Assembly (NCBI RefSeq): GCF_001761485.1
Contig: NC_090773.1
Location: 3,534,001-3,598,000, forward strand
DNA length: 64,000 nucleotides
Reading direction: 5' to 3'
From: Yarrowia lipolytica
Taxonomy: Eukaryota; Ascomycota; Dipodascomycetes; Dipodascales
A program made the translations under genes and the position numbers. Below, one piece after another: positions 53,784 to 62,540 of this stretch. The notes under the pieces are model-generated. The model made no database searches. It was not told the origin of the DNA and saw nothing but the letters and a program-made list of their open reading frames with translations. Positions within the stretch are counted from its first letter, which is position 1. Every line of letters starts with the position of its first letter.

Positions 53784-56601
53784 TCATTCGCATAAGCATG
53801 GCGTGCTGCTGGGCGGGGCTCTGACCTGGTGAAGCAGACCGTTGCTGCTGTTGCTGTTGGAGCTGTACGTTCATCAGTTGTGGCGATTGCATGTTCATGG
53901 GAGTCGAAGAACCCGAACGCATCTGAGGAGAGGGTTGTCCCTGGGGCTGTCCAGGACGCATCTGTCCCTGAGGAGGAGTCTGTCCCTGAGCCTGACGAGC
54001 TACTCGCTGCTGCTTCTGGACAAACCGCTGCACCTGCACATGCGCCAGCTTGGTGGCGGCCTCCAGAGACAAAGCAGGGTTTTGGTTCTGCAACTGGCGA
54101 ATTAGAGCATTCAGATGCTCGTTGGGGGCAGCTGCCTGGGGACCTCCGGGTCGCATTCGCATGTTGGGACGCATCATCTGGGCCTGATTTCCAGCTTGGC
54201 CAGGAGGAACCTGTCCCTGTTGAGCAGGCATCTGGCCCTGAGGTATCTGGCCGGCCGGTCTCTGAGCCATACCAGCCTGACCGGCAGCCACCTGAGCGCC
54301 CTGGACGTTCTGGTTCACCTGTCCCTGCACCTGGCCTGGCTGAGGAGGCACCTGCCCCTGGGTTCGCATAAACTGCTGCTGCTGCTGTTGTTGCAGCATC
54401 TTCTGCTGCTCCATGAGCTGCCGCTGTCGATCAAACTGCATCATCTGGTGCTGGTCGTTCATCTGGCCAGGCATTCTGTTCATGCCCACACCAGCCATAC
54501 GCTGCTGCATATGTCCAGAGGCGGCAGCAGCAGCTCGAGCCTGTGCCTGCGTGTGTGCCTGAATTTGAGCCGCGGTCTGAGGAGGAGGAGGTCGTTGACC
54601 GGGGAACTGACGGTTAGCAGGAATGTTAGAAGGTACCGGGGGCATCTGACCAGGCATCTGACCAGGCATCATCCGCTGCTGAGCGTAAGCCTTTGCGAGA
54701 TTCTTATCCTGCTCAAACTTCATCTTGCACAGATCCAGAGGCGAAGCAATATCTTTCTTGTTGGACTCGGATAGCTGCGACTTTCGAGGCGGCTGAGGGT
54801 TAGGTCGGGGGGTAGTTTCTCGTTTTCGCATGCTCTTTCGAATACCGTCAAACATGGAAGCCCATCGCAGCTTCCGGTGACCTCTCTGGATAGACTCATT
54901 CGACACACCAAGAGGCGAGATGCGACGCTTGGACTGAGCCTGGGCTTTGGCAGCAGCGGCCATCCATTGCTGGGCAGCCTGAGCGTAGGGACCACGCAAA
55001 TCCGTCAGAGAAAACGTCGGATTGAGCTGGAACCAACGCTCGAAGCACTGCCATGACGTACGTCTCTCAATGTTAGCTGTGAAGCCGTAAGTTTTTTGGG
55101 GCAGCATGTGGGCAGACACAATGTCCCAGTTGTAGGAATACTCCTTGACCAGTCGAAGAAGCTGTGAATCATCAGCCAATAACCACATTGTTGGCGTTCG
55201 GAAGTCGAGGTACTTGGTCTGTGGAGGCTGCGGCGCCTTAATGACGACATGTCGGCGCATGGTCTCCGAATTGAACAGTGTAGAACGAGTGTTAGATCGT
55301 AGAGGGAGAGTGTCCTCATCGGCAGGAGAGTCTTCAAGACATACCGACCACCAATCATCTTGCTCCGGGGGAGCCGCTAGAAGATGCGTGACAGGTGCGA
55401 GTTTTGAGTTGTCCAGAGGATCGCTGTAGGGAACCTGTAGAGCATTAACGGCAGAACCAGGAGGTGTAGTGACAGGGAGGTTGTCAAAGAGAGCCTTGGA
55501 TAGAGGGTCCAGCTTGTCCACTGAGGCGTACAGCTTGAACGGAGAGCTCTCAGGAAGTTTAGGAGCAGCAGGTCGCTTGGGCACCTCCCCACCGACGACC
55601 TCTTCACTGTCTGTAGAAGGCTCTTCCGGCTTGTCTTCAGACTCCTCAGTCGATGACAGTGTCCTGGGTTGTGAGAGGAGAGTATCGTAGTCAACAACAG
55701 TGACAGAATCCGCTGCTGAGATGTTTGTCACCTCAACAGGGTTGATACTTGGTGGTGGCATGCTTGTATCAATGTCCATCTTGCTCTCTGTATCTTCAGA
55801 CTCGTTAATTTCCTCTGGTAGGAACTTGATAGGCTTCGTCTTCACACAACAAGCTTCCTTACCGTACTTGTGGTACTCCAGCACGGAAAAGGCAATTTCA
55901 CAAGCCATCGCCTGCTTGAATTTTCTCTCCTCCCGGAAATCCGTAGACATCCACTCCATTTCATCTAACACATGGTCCCAGTGTGTTTTCCGTCGGATAG
56001 GGTCCTGGAACCGCTTTGGCTGCCTGGGGCCCCATTTCCCTGCCCGCTTCAGCTCCTCTATACGAGCATGTGCTACTGCAAGCTTGCCCTCCAGCAACGC
56101 CAGATGGTAGGAGTCTGTGGTAAGTGTTTTGTGCGCCGACGGAATAAGCTTGGACAGTGGTAGGGTCTGTGTGGTGTAGTATAGCTCAGCGAGCGACTTA
56201 GTTTCTGTGGTGGGTTCGGGGATGTTGCTGGGCACCAGAAACAGCAGCATTTCCTGCAGTTGCTGCTCGTTTGTTTTGAGTGATGTGCGTGAGAATGTAG
56301 GTGACAGTTGCGCAATACTAGACGTACGTCGTCGCTTCAACTCTGGAGAAGAGCCTGCATCAGGTGTCGAGGTTTGAAGGGTCGGCACTGGCTTGGGCTC
56401 TTCGACCGCCTTTGGTAATTTGTTTTCGTCGAAAAGTCGGTTTTGTGTCAGGTCGAACTGGTCCTGGAACTGCTTCAGTTTCTGTTTGGCATCCAGACCT
56501 TGGGGGTACCGAGGGTGCAAGGAGACGTAGTATAGCTCTTCAAGCCGACGTTTACGCGTCGACACAATGTCTCCGCACGTCTCTTGCCGCGGGTCCATCA
56601 T
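53554..56601 (-). CDS. EAF1: NuA4 scaffold Eaf1/Vid21 (HSA and SANT), C-terminal frame in doubt
   Basis: Eaf1 is the scaffold of the NuA4 histone acetyltransferase. The frame as read gives 1015 residues. An HSA domain lies near 202-240 (HWDHVLDEMEWMSTDFREERKFKQAMACEIA), and a SANT/Myb domain near 470-535 (MWLLADDSQLLRLVKEY, SWQCFERWFQLNP). A Gln/Gly/Pro-rich tail follows from about 640. The last 68 or so residues read as Arg/Lys/Asp and then hydrophobic noise. One base short of a perfect CAG tract (about 53753-53781) separates this from another frame that continues Q/G-rich and stops at 53696, giving about 968 residues. See findings. It is divergent from the CCCH-Smr gene. Confidence 0.88.
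53754..53781. repeat. CAG/CTG trinucleotide tract in EAF1
   Basis: About nine CTG units read on the plus strand, interrupted by a TG where a full unit is expected. It is coding (Gln) on the minus strand and is a likely site of length change. Confidence 0.8.
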
Positions 56602-57028
56602 GCTGGTTGACGCTGAGAGAGTGAATACGCGGGAGTTATGGTGATGTAATTCACGTGATGGGCGAAAAAATGTACACGTTGTTCTCAGTTCGATTTTTAG
56701 GATTGTCTATTTTAGCAAAGCAATGGTAAATTGCTGAAACTGGAAGTTATAGCCAGACATGGCACTTACGTTCACAATAATAAGGCATATTTTTTATTTA
56801 GACGATCATTAATCACATATCTGACAAGTTGCTCACCCATCCTTCTTCAAGCTGCTGCTTATTAATGGACGTCGTCTGACAGCCCCAATGCACATCAATC
56901 TCGTCCACCAGTTTAAGATTCAAATAATTTACAACGGCTGGTCTGGATAGACTGAATTTGTGGATGGAATATCGCCTGTGGCAAAGAGAAGCAAGCCTAT
57001 AATTTGACAGCCGTTATCTCGCAACATT
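56602..57028. promoter_or_regulatory. Divergent promoter between EAF1 and the CCCH-Smr gene
   Basis: 427 bases between two divergent starts, with a CACGTG at 56652-56657, about 50 bases upstream of the EAF1 ATG. Confidence 0.5.
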
Positions 57029-58864
57029 ATGGACGAGTTGTCAAGGGAGGCAGATGCGATTCTAGATGATGACAGTGTCCTGGAGGAGGACAAGATCGAG
57101 CTTTTGGAAGAGCTCGTGGTGAAACATCATGGAGAAATGTCTTCTAGCGAACGGGAGAGCATGGTGCTGGATCTCATGTGGAAACATCGTGAGAAGGAGG
57201 GCTCGGTCACACGTCACCGCAATGGTCATGGAGATGTGCGGATTGTGGGTGTCGACAAGTCCAAGAGCATCGACTGGGTCAAAATCCCAGAGGTGCTTCC
57301 AGAAATCGACTGGTCCAAAGTTGTGGACGACTACAAGAAGCGAGGCAAGGCCGTTCCCTTACGGGATAAGCTGCCTGAGGACGAGGAGGAGGTCTACTGG
57401 GAAGATTATGTGCCTGACAGTGAAGGTCATGTGGGGCATGGAGAGACCGATCTGGCACCTTTTGATCTTCTTAGAGCCGTGCTTGGAGGCAATTACTCCG
57501 ATGAACTGATCCAGAACACACTGGAGAAGCACAACTACGACATCAATGTGGTTATTGTGGTGCTACAAAAGTACGACGACCGTTCAGGTTCTGAGCATGT
57601 GGAGGAAGAGGAGCAGGCCGCTCAGGTTTACGAGATGGAACATCATCAGGAAGTACACGATTACAGCGGCTACAACAACTACGAGGACCCCAGCATGTAC
57701 GAGGAAGAGTACGATGAGGACGAGAAAGAGGTCTATGCGGCACTGGCTCTGTTGCCAGGAAGAGAGGAGAAGGTTCTCTGTAAGTACTTTGTGCAGTTTG
57801 GAGAGTGTTTGCGGGCAGATTGCAGATATTCCCATGATCTGACATCACGTGTGTGTCGATTTTGGGTCCGTGGCGCGTGCTTGAATGGCGAGACTTGTGC
57901 CTTCCTGCATTCCTTTCCAGAGACCGAGTCTACTCCAGAGCCCACAAAGCCTCTGGAGAACTTCTCCAAGCCCATGCTTGACTCCTTGGAAGATTTCCCC
58001 ACTCTGGGAGGAGCAAGTGGAACAGCTAGTGACACAAAGTCCAAAAAAAGGGAGAAGCCAGGTAGCAAATGGGCAGCTGTGGCCAGTTCTAATGACACAC
58101 AAACTGTTGCTGAGAAGCCCAAGAAGAGGTTTGATTTCAGCAAGGTGAAGCCTACTGAATCTTTTGTGCCTGGTACTGCTGGTGTCCCTTCTTTTGTGCC
58201 TAAGGCATTCACTCCTACAGCACCTAGTTTCACTCCTACCGCACCTAGTTTCACACCTGCCAAAATTTCGCCTGCCAAAGGACCGGCAGCTCGCATGGCT
58301 GTGCAAAAACACAACCCTCTGACTCTTCTTCGACCAGAATTCACTCCCTGGGTCGAGAACCCTCACCAGCTGGACGAACCTATTCAGGAGTACCTGCAGC
58401 TTCGAAAGGAGAGCAGAAAGCATATTGAGATGCGAAACAAGTATCTCAACCTTTCTGCCGATAACTGGCATATGAACCGACCTGATGCTGCCAAGATATA
58501 CTCTAACAAGGGTCAGAAGCACCAGCAGGAACTCATTGCAGCCAGTAGAAAGGCCTCTGACATTCTCTACAATTACCGAGATGACCTTGGAGAGATCTTC
58601 TGTGACCTTCATGGGCTTGAGCTTGATACCAGTGTCATGCATCTGGAGAACATTCTTCTGGGAGTCGAGGAGCAGTACAGAAAGAATAAAAAGCTGGTGT
58701 ATGCGATCTCTGGTGTGGGTTACCATGTTGTTTCCAAAACAGACATGTTGACCAAGGAGGTGAAGGCCTGGCTGGACGAGTGGGGCTATGAATACAAGGT
58801 TTTTTTCATTGGCAACGAGAAATTCGGAACCGTCATTGCCATCGATCCTTGGTCCCATATCTAA
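57029..58864 (+). CDS. CCCH zinc-finger protein with CUE-like and Smr domains
   Basis: A 611-residue protein. An acidic N-terminus is followed by a CUE-like helical segment (about 145-190; LLRAVLGGNYSDELIQNTLEKHNYDINVVI style). Tandem CCCH zinc fingers (about 250-300) have C-x8-C-x5-C-x3-H spacing (CKYFVQFGECLRADCRYSH, CRFWVRGACLNGETCAFLH). A disordered linker has repeated PSFTPTAPSF units. A C-terminal Smr domain (about 510-611) has DLHGLELD and the ISGVGYHVVSK loop. Smr domains can be RNA endonucleases, and CUE domains bind ubiquitin. A role in RNA quality control, as for Cue2-like and N4BP2-like proteins, is possible but inferred. Fission yeast has proteins of CCCH-Smr layout. Confidence 0.8.
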   Translation: MDELSREADAILDDDSVLEEDKIELLEELVVKHHGEMSSSERESMVLDLMWKHREKEGSVTRHRNGHGDVRIVGVDKSKSIDWVKIPEVLPEIDWSKVVDDYKKRGKAVPLRDKLPEDEEEVYWEDYVPDSEGHVGHGETDLAPFDLLRAVLGGNYSDELIQNTLEKHNYDINVVIVVLQKYDDRSGSEHVEEEEQAAQVYEMEHHQEVHDYSGYNNYEDPSMYEEEYDEDEKEVYAALALLPGREEKVLCKYFVQFGECLRADCRYSHDLTSRVCRFWVRGACLNGETCAFLHSFPETESTPEPTKPLENFSKPMLDSLEDFPTLGGASGTASDTKSKKREKPGSKWAAVASSNDTQTVAEKPKKRFDFSKVKPTESFVPGTAGVPSFVPKAFTPTAPSFTPTAPSFTPAKISPAKGPAARMAVQKHNPLTLLRPEFTPWVENPHQLDEPIQEYLQLRKESRKHIEMRNKYLNLSADNWHMNRPDAAKIYSNKGQKHQQELIAASRKASDILYNYRDDLGEIFCDLHGLELDTSVMHLENILLGVEEQYRKNKKLVYAISGVGYHVVSKTDMLTKEVKAWLDEWGYEYKVFFIGNEKFGTVIAIDPWSHI

Positions 58865-59153
58865 ATCAAATAACAAAAAAAAATCAAAAAAGAAGAAAAA
58901 TAGTACACGTAGTTCTAAGCACGAATTATTCTACTAATGTGGCGCTTGTACAAGTATAAGTACTGTACAAGTAAGTAGCCACTGTACACATACCGTTACT
59001 GTGTGTGTGCGCATACAATACCTACTGCAGACGGCGGTAATTGTATACAGTACACACAGACACACCCTTGAATTACGTGAACAAGCTCATATAGCCGCCT
59101 CTCTTACACGCAATCGCGTAAAAAAATGATACATTCATATATTTAATTATCTC
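58865..59153. other. Spacer between convergent 3' ends
   Basis: A-rich 3' end, then a GTAC-rich run (about 58945-58995) of tacaagta, tactgtac and similar. It shares the spacer motif seen elsewhere. Confidence 0.55.
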
Positions 59154-60404
59154 TTAAGAGTCCTCCTCGAATCTAATGCCCTTTCGTCTTCGCACCTTCT
59201 CCTCGGTCTCGGTGGTGATGATCTCCACATCTCCAGCAGCGTCAGTCACACCATCCTCCTCGACAGTGACCACCACATCAGTGGGCTTGGTGACGGTGAT
59301 GAGCTCAGCAGTTCGCACCCATCGTCGTCGTCGGGTGTACTTGCTAAAAGAGTCGTCTGCAGTAGGTCGCTTCCATGTGTTGTCATAGTAGATCCATCCC
59401 TCGGAGGGAGAAGGATCGGGCGTGCTCAAAGCCTTGTTGCCAATAATGACCAGGGCGCCATCGTTGGTACAGTCCAATCGCCAAGTAGGATCGACCCACT
59501 GCCACTTCATGCCGGTGCCCTCTGTATCGGGCAGCTTGAACTCAGAAGGAGGAGTAACCTCGTTGAGGAACTCGTCGGTCCAAGGAGTTCGCTCGTAGGC
59601 CAGAAGGTTGGCGGTCCAGCCAATACCGAGCCATCGTCGTTGGTTCTCATACAGTACGTAGGTGAACCGCACGGGCTTTCCGTCCTTGGACTGCACCGAC
59701 AGGGGCGATTGGGTGAATCCAAAGGCGCCCAGGTTTCGCTTTGTGTTGGAAAAGTCGAGTCCAGTGAGGTAGAAGGTGACCAGTCTAATGGCCTTGGACT
59801 TCCAGATGACTGCTCGTGTGACTCGGGCAGCCATGGAATGGTAGGTGAGGAAGAAGACGCCGGTAGTGAGCAGGAACTTTCGGGGTCCAAGGAAAAAGTA
59901 GGCACCAAACATATACAGAGGCGATAGGAAGAGCGTGGTGAATGCCAATCGGGTCACATCTCTGGGGGTCAGGCTCAGAGAGGTGATTGGAAGCAGCAGA
60001 AGATTTGCCTTGGTGGTGACATTGGTCAGCGTGTGCACAATTGCATCCAGAGAGGGCTCCGATGTTTGCCGTCTCTCCACACTTTGTCGAATGTACACAA
60101 AGGCCCAGATGAAGCCCACGGCAAGAATGTGACCACAGTAGATGACCAAGTATTCGTAGTACATGACCACGGTCACGTAGACGGCCACCAACAGAAAGCT
60201 CTGCCATTGATCATCCTCAGTCCATGTCAGCAGACCCAGCACCTTGTCGCTGGCCAGAATGTATGGGTATGCTTGAGCTAGTGCCTTGGTGACTGTTGGG
60301 GGAGTGGAAGACAGCAGGGGACTCATTGATTGAGGCTGCGAGGCCGTTGAGGGAGGGAAGGCCGCGTGCGTCGCACTGCTCTTTTTCTTCTCCTTATCCG
60401 ACAT
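59154..60404 (-). CDS. PEX23: Dysferlin-domain peroxin, Pex23/Pex30-32 family
   Basis: Pex23-family proteins are membrane peroxins that shape ER regions giving rise to peroxisomes and lipid droplets. The product is 416 residues from the ATG at 60404 (MSDKEKKKSS); 65 upstream codons lack family content. Hydrophobic segments lie at about 80-125 and 150-215, including SFLLVAVYVTVVMYYEYLVIY and FLLTTGVFFLTYH. A dysferlin domain follows (about 255-385), with YENQRRWLGIGWTANLLAYER, PWTDEFLNE, GWIYYDNTWKRP and RRRRWVRTAELI. The length is close to what I recall for Yarrowia Pex23. Paralogues of the same layout exist, so the symbol is tentative. Confidence 0.75.
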   Translation of the reverse strand: MSDKEKKKSSATHAAFPPSTASQPQSMSPLLSSTPPTVTKALAQAYPYILASDKVLGLLTWTEDDQWQSFLLVAVYVTVVMYYEYLVIYCGHILAVGFIWAFVYIRQSVERRQTSEPSLDAIVHTLTNVTTKANLLLLPITSLSLTPRDVTRLAFTTLFLSPLYMFGAYFFLGPRKFLLTTGVFFLTYHSMAARVTRAVIWKSKAIRLVTFYLTGLDFSNTKRNLGAFGFTQSPLSVQSKDGKPVRFTYVLYENQRRWLGIGWTANLLAYERTPWTDEFLNEVTPPSEFKLPDTEGTGMKWQWVDPTWRLDCTNDGALVIIGNKALSTPDPSPSEGWIYYDNTWKRPTADDSFSKYTRRRRWVRTAELITVTKPTDVVVTVEEDGVTDAAGDVEIITTETEEKVRRRKGIRFEEDS

Positions 60405-61504
60405 TTTTGCTGTTTGCCGCTGTGATTGTAATGTGCTCACAGGCGTAGTGTGCTTGGTCGAATGGGGTTTGGGTGGTGATGTTGCTATGAGCACGCTTGC
60501 ATGATGCTCACAAACTTTCACACTGTGGGGTACAATACGCACTACAGTACTGTAGGATGGGATGACCACCACGAGATGGCAATTAAACTGTTGGTACACA
60601 AGTTAGACACCCCACTACCCTATAGCACTTTTTAGATCAAGACCCCTTTTTGTTGAATTTCAAGACTGTCTGTGGCGTCTGGGACCGTTGTACACCTCGG
60701 GCGACCTCGGCTAGATTTTCCACCCAAGAAGTTCTCTACCCATGCGCGATATCCGAAAGAAGTTGGCAGGCGCGTCGGGAAGGTATTTCCTTCATAACTT
60801 GTTGACTTGAAAGTATTGTCTGCCCTTACCACATTCAGCATCAGATCAATTGGCCCTCAGTTTGTGTAAACAATTGCCACAGTTAACAGAAGTCGCTCTC
60901 ATTCTCACCCCACACCGCATACTATCTGCAGGCCCTGACTGAATGTGCAAAATTACCTTACAATTTGGCCCTTGGCACAAACCCGGAGAAGTCATTTTGT
61001 GAACCTTGATGATATCGGTGGGGTTTGGGCGTATAATCACTTTGATGGCTTAGTCAGCCGTCAGATCAGGCTTTAGCGTGGTAGTCTTTCGGTGTTACTT
61101 GGTCCACACACAGATGTATGCAAAGAAGCTGGGTGGCGAATGTCTTGAGCAAATCAGCTACTGTAAGCGTATACGTTGTGTTGTAGTTGAAAGAGTAAAG
61201 GATGTGCACAATTCAAGGGAAGCCACAAGGAAACTGGTTGTATCATAAATTTGTTTTTATAGTCACGAAATACATTAATACTTCTAAATTCTAGTTATTG
61301 GCCATCCCAAAAGTGTCCTACTACTCGTACCAAGCGGTAGTAAGCTGCCACAGTCACCTTTTACATCGTTCTCCAATCTGGCTATGGGGGACCAATCTAT
61401 CTGTGCTCTCGCGATTGTACATACTGTAGCACTGCAACATGAATGAAGTTATCTTTAAGATACTCGTACTCGTACTCGTATTTGTAGTGGTACTTGGACC
61501 CTGT
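60405..61504. other. Spacer between PEX23-like and BCP1
   Basis: About 1.1 kb, both neighbours on the minus strand. A GTAC tract is near 61418 and a short (tactcg) repeat is near 61461-61480. Short ORFs at 60632-61040 look random. Confidence 0.5.
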
Positions 61505-62413
61505 TTAAGGGGCAAACTCAACCTCCATCTTGGCCACAATGGCCTCCAGATCCTTGGCCTTGAAAAGCATCAAGTGACCCTGAGGGAAGATACCATACTC
61601 CTGGAAGGCTCGCTTGGAGTCAGCCTCTTGGGAAGCCTTCTTAAATGCGTAGGAGCCGTACTGTGTACTCTTCTCCTGAATAACCTCATCCTCGGGATGG
61701 AAGTAGTAGGTCTCGGGCTTGTATCCGGGGCCCTTCTTGTTCTTCTTAGAGGGCCGCTCGTCCTCCTCGTCCACAGAGGTCTCGGCCTCAGTGAAAGTCT
61801 TCGAGAGCACCAGGAAGTAATCAAAGTCCTGATCCTTAGTCTCATCAAGAAGCATCTTGTACATGGGAGGAACGACCTGGACAGGCATGTTGATGAGCCG
61901 CTCAGAGATGATGAGACCAACCTTGGAGGTGGAAGAGGGGCCCAGCAACTTTCGCATCTGCTTGTGTAGCTCGGGAAGGTCCTGTGTTCGAGCGACGAAG
62001 TAGTCAATGAGAGCAGCAATAACTCCCTTCTTGTTGTCCTTGTGTTTGGACATGTTGATGACTGTGAGGATGGCGAAGGGATCGGACTCCTTTCCGTCGG
62101 TCTTAATTGTGGTTCCGCAAGACTCCTGCTCAAGGATCATATCGGAGAGCTCAGAGAGGTTGAACGAGGTTGAGTCAGAATCCAACAATTGTCGCAGCAG
62201 ATTTCCAATGGCGTGGTAGTCAATGTCCTTGTTGAAATCAAAGTACTCAAAGTCCACATCGATGGTATCAGGGACCTCCTCGTCGTCCTCCATGGTCGGA
62301 TCGTCAGGAGAGTCGGGAGCGTAGGAGTCCTCTTCGAGGTAGGACTCGTCGTATTCGTCTTCCGACGAGGTCTCGGCGGGGTGTTTCTGGTCTTCGGCAG
62401 CTCTCTTGGGCAT
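61505..62413 (-). CDS. BCP1: Bcp1 (BCCIP family)
   Basis: Bcp1 is a nuclear chaperone for ribosomal protein Rpl23 and is needed for export of the lipid kinase Mss4. The 302-residue product has a KR-containing N-terminus, a long acidic stretch (about 15-50), and the family body: VDFEYFDFNKDIDYHAIGNLLRQLL, CGTTIKTDG, PFAILTVINMSKHKDN, LLISERLINMP-like VGLIISERLINMPVQVVPPMY, and the C-terminal FHPEDEVIQEKST block. The yeast protein is about 283 residues, so the size is normal. It is divergent from PRP17 across only 127 bases, so the promoter is shared. Confidence 0.92.
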   Translation of the reverse strand: MPKRAAEDQKHPAETSSEDEYDESYLEEDSYAPDSPDDPTMEDDEEVPDTIDVDFEYFDFNKDIDYHAIGNLLRQLLDSDSTSFNLSELSDMILEQESCGTTIKTDGKESDPFAILTVINMSKHKDNKKGVIAALIDYFVARTQDLPELHKQMRKLLGPSSTSKVGLIISERLINMPVQVVPPMYKMLLDETKDQDFDYFLVLSKTFTEAETSVDEEDERPSKKNKKGPGYKPETYYFHPEDEVIQEKSTQYGSYAFKKASQEADSKRAFQEYGIFPQGHLMLFKAKDLEAIVAKMEVEFAP

Positions 62414-62540
62414 TATTGTGTGTCGTGTGTGTAAAAGCTCGTCACACGGGCAAAAAATATTTTAGATAAAGTACACCCGAAGCTTCTTCGAAAGTCTTAA
62501 TTTTTATATGCATGAACATTAACCTGACATCACAGCGACT
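62414..62540. promoter_or_regulatory. Short divergent promoter between BCP1 and PRP17
   Basis: 127 bases between two divergent ATGs. Both genes must be promoted from it or from the neighbour's coding region. No TATA box is clear. Confidence 0.5.
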
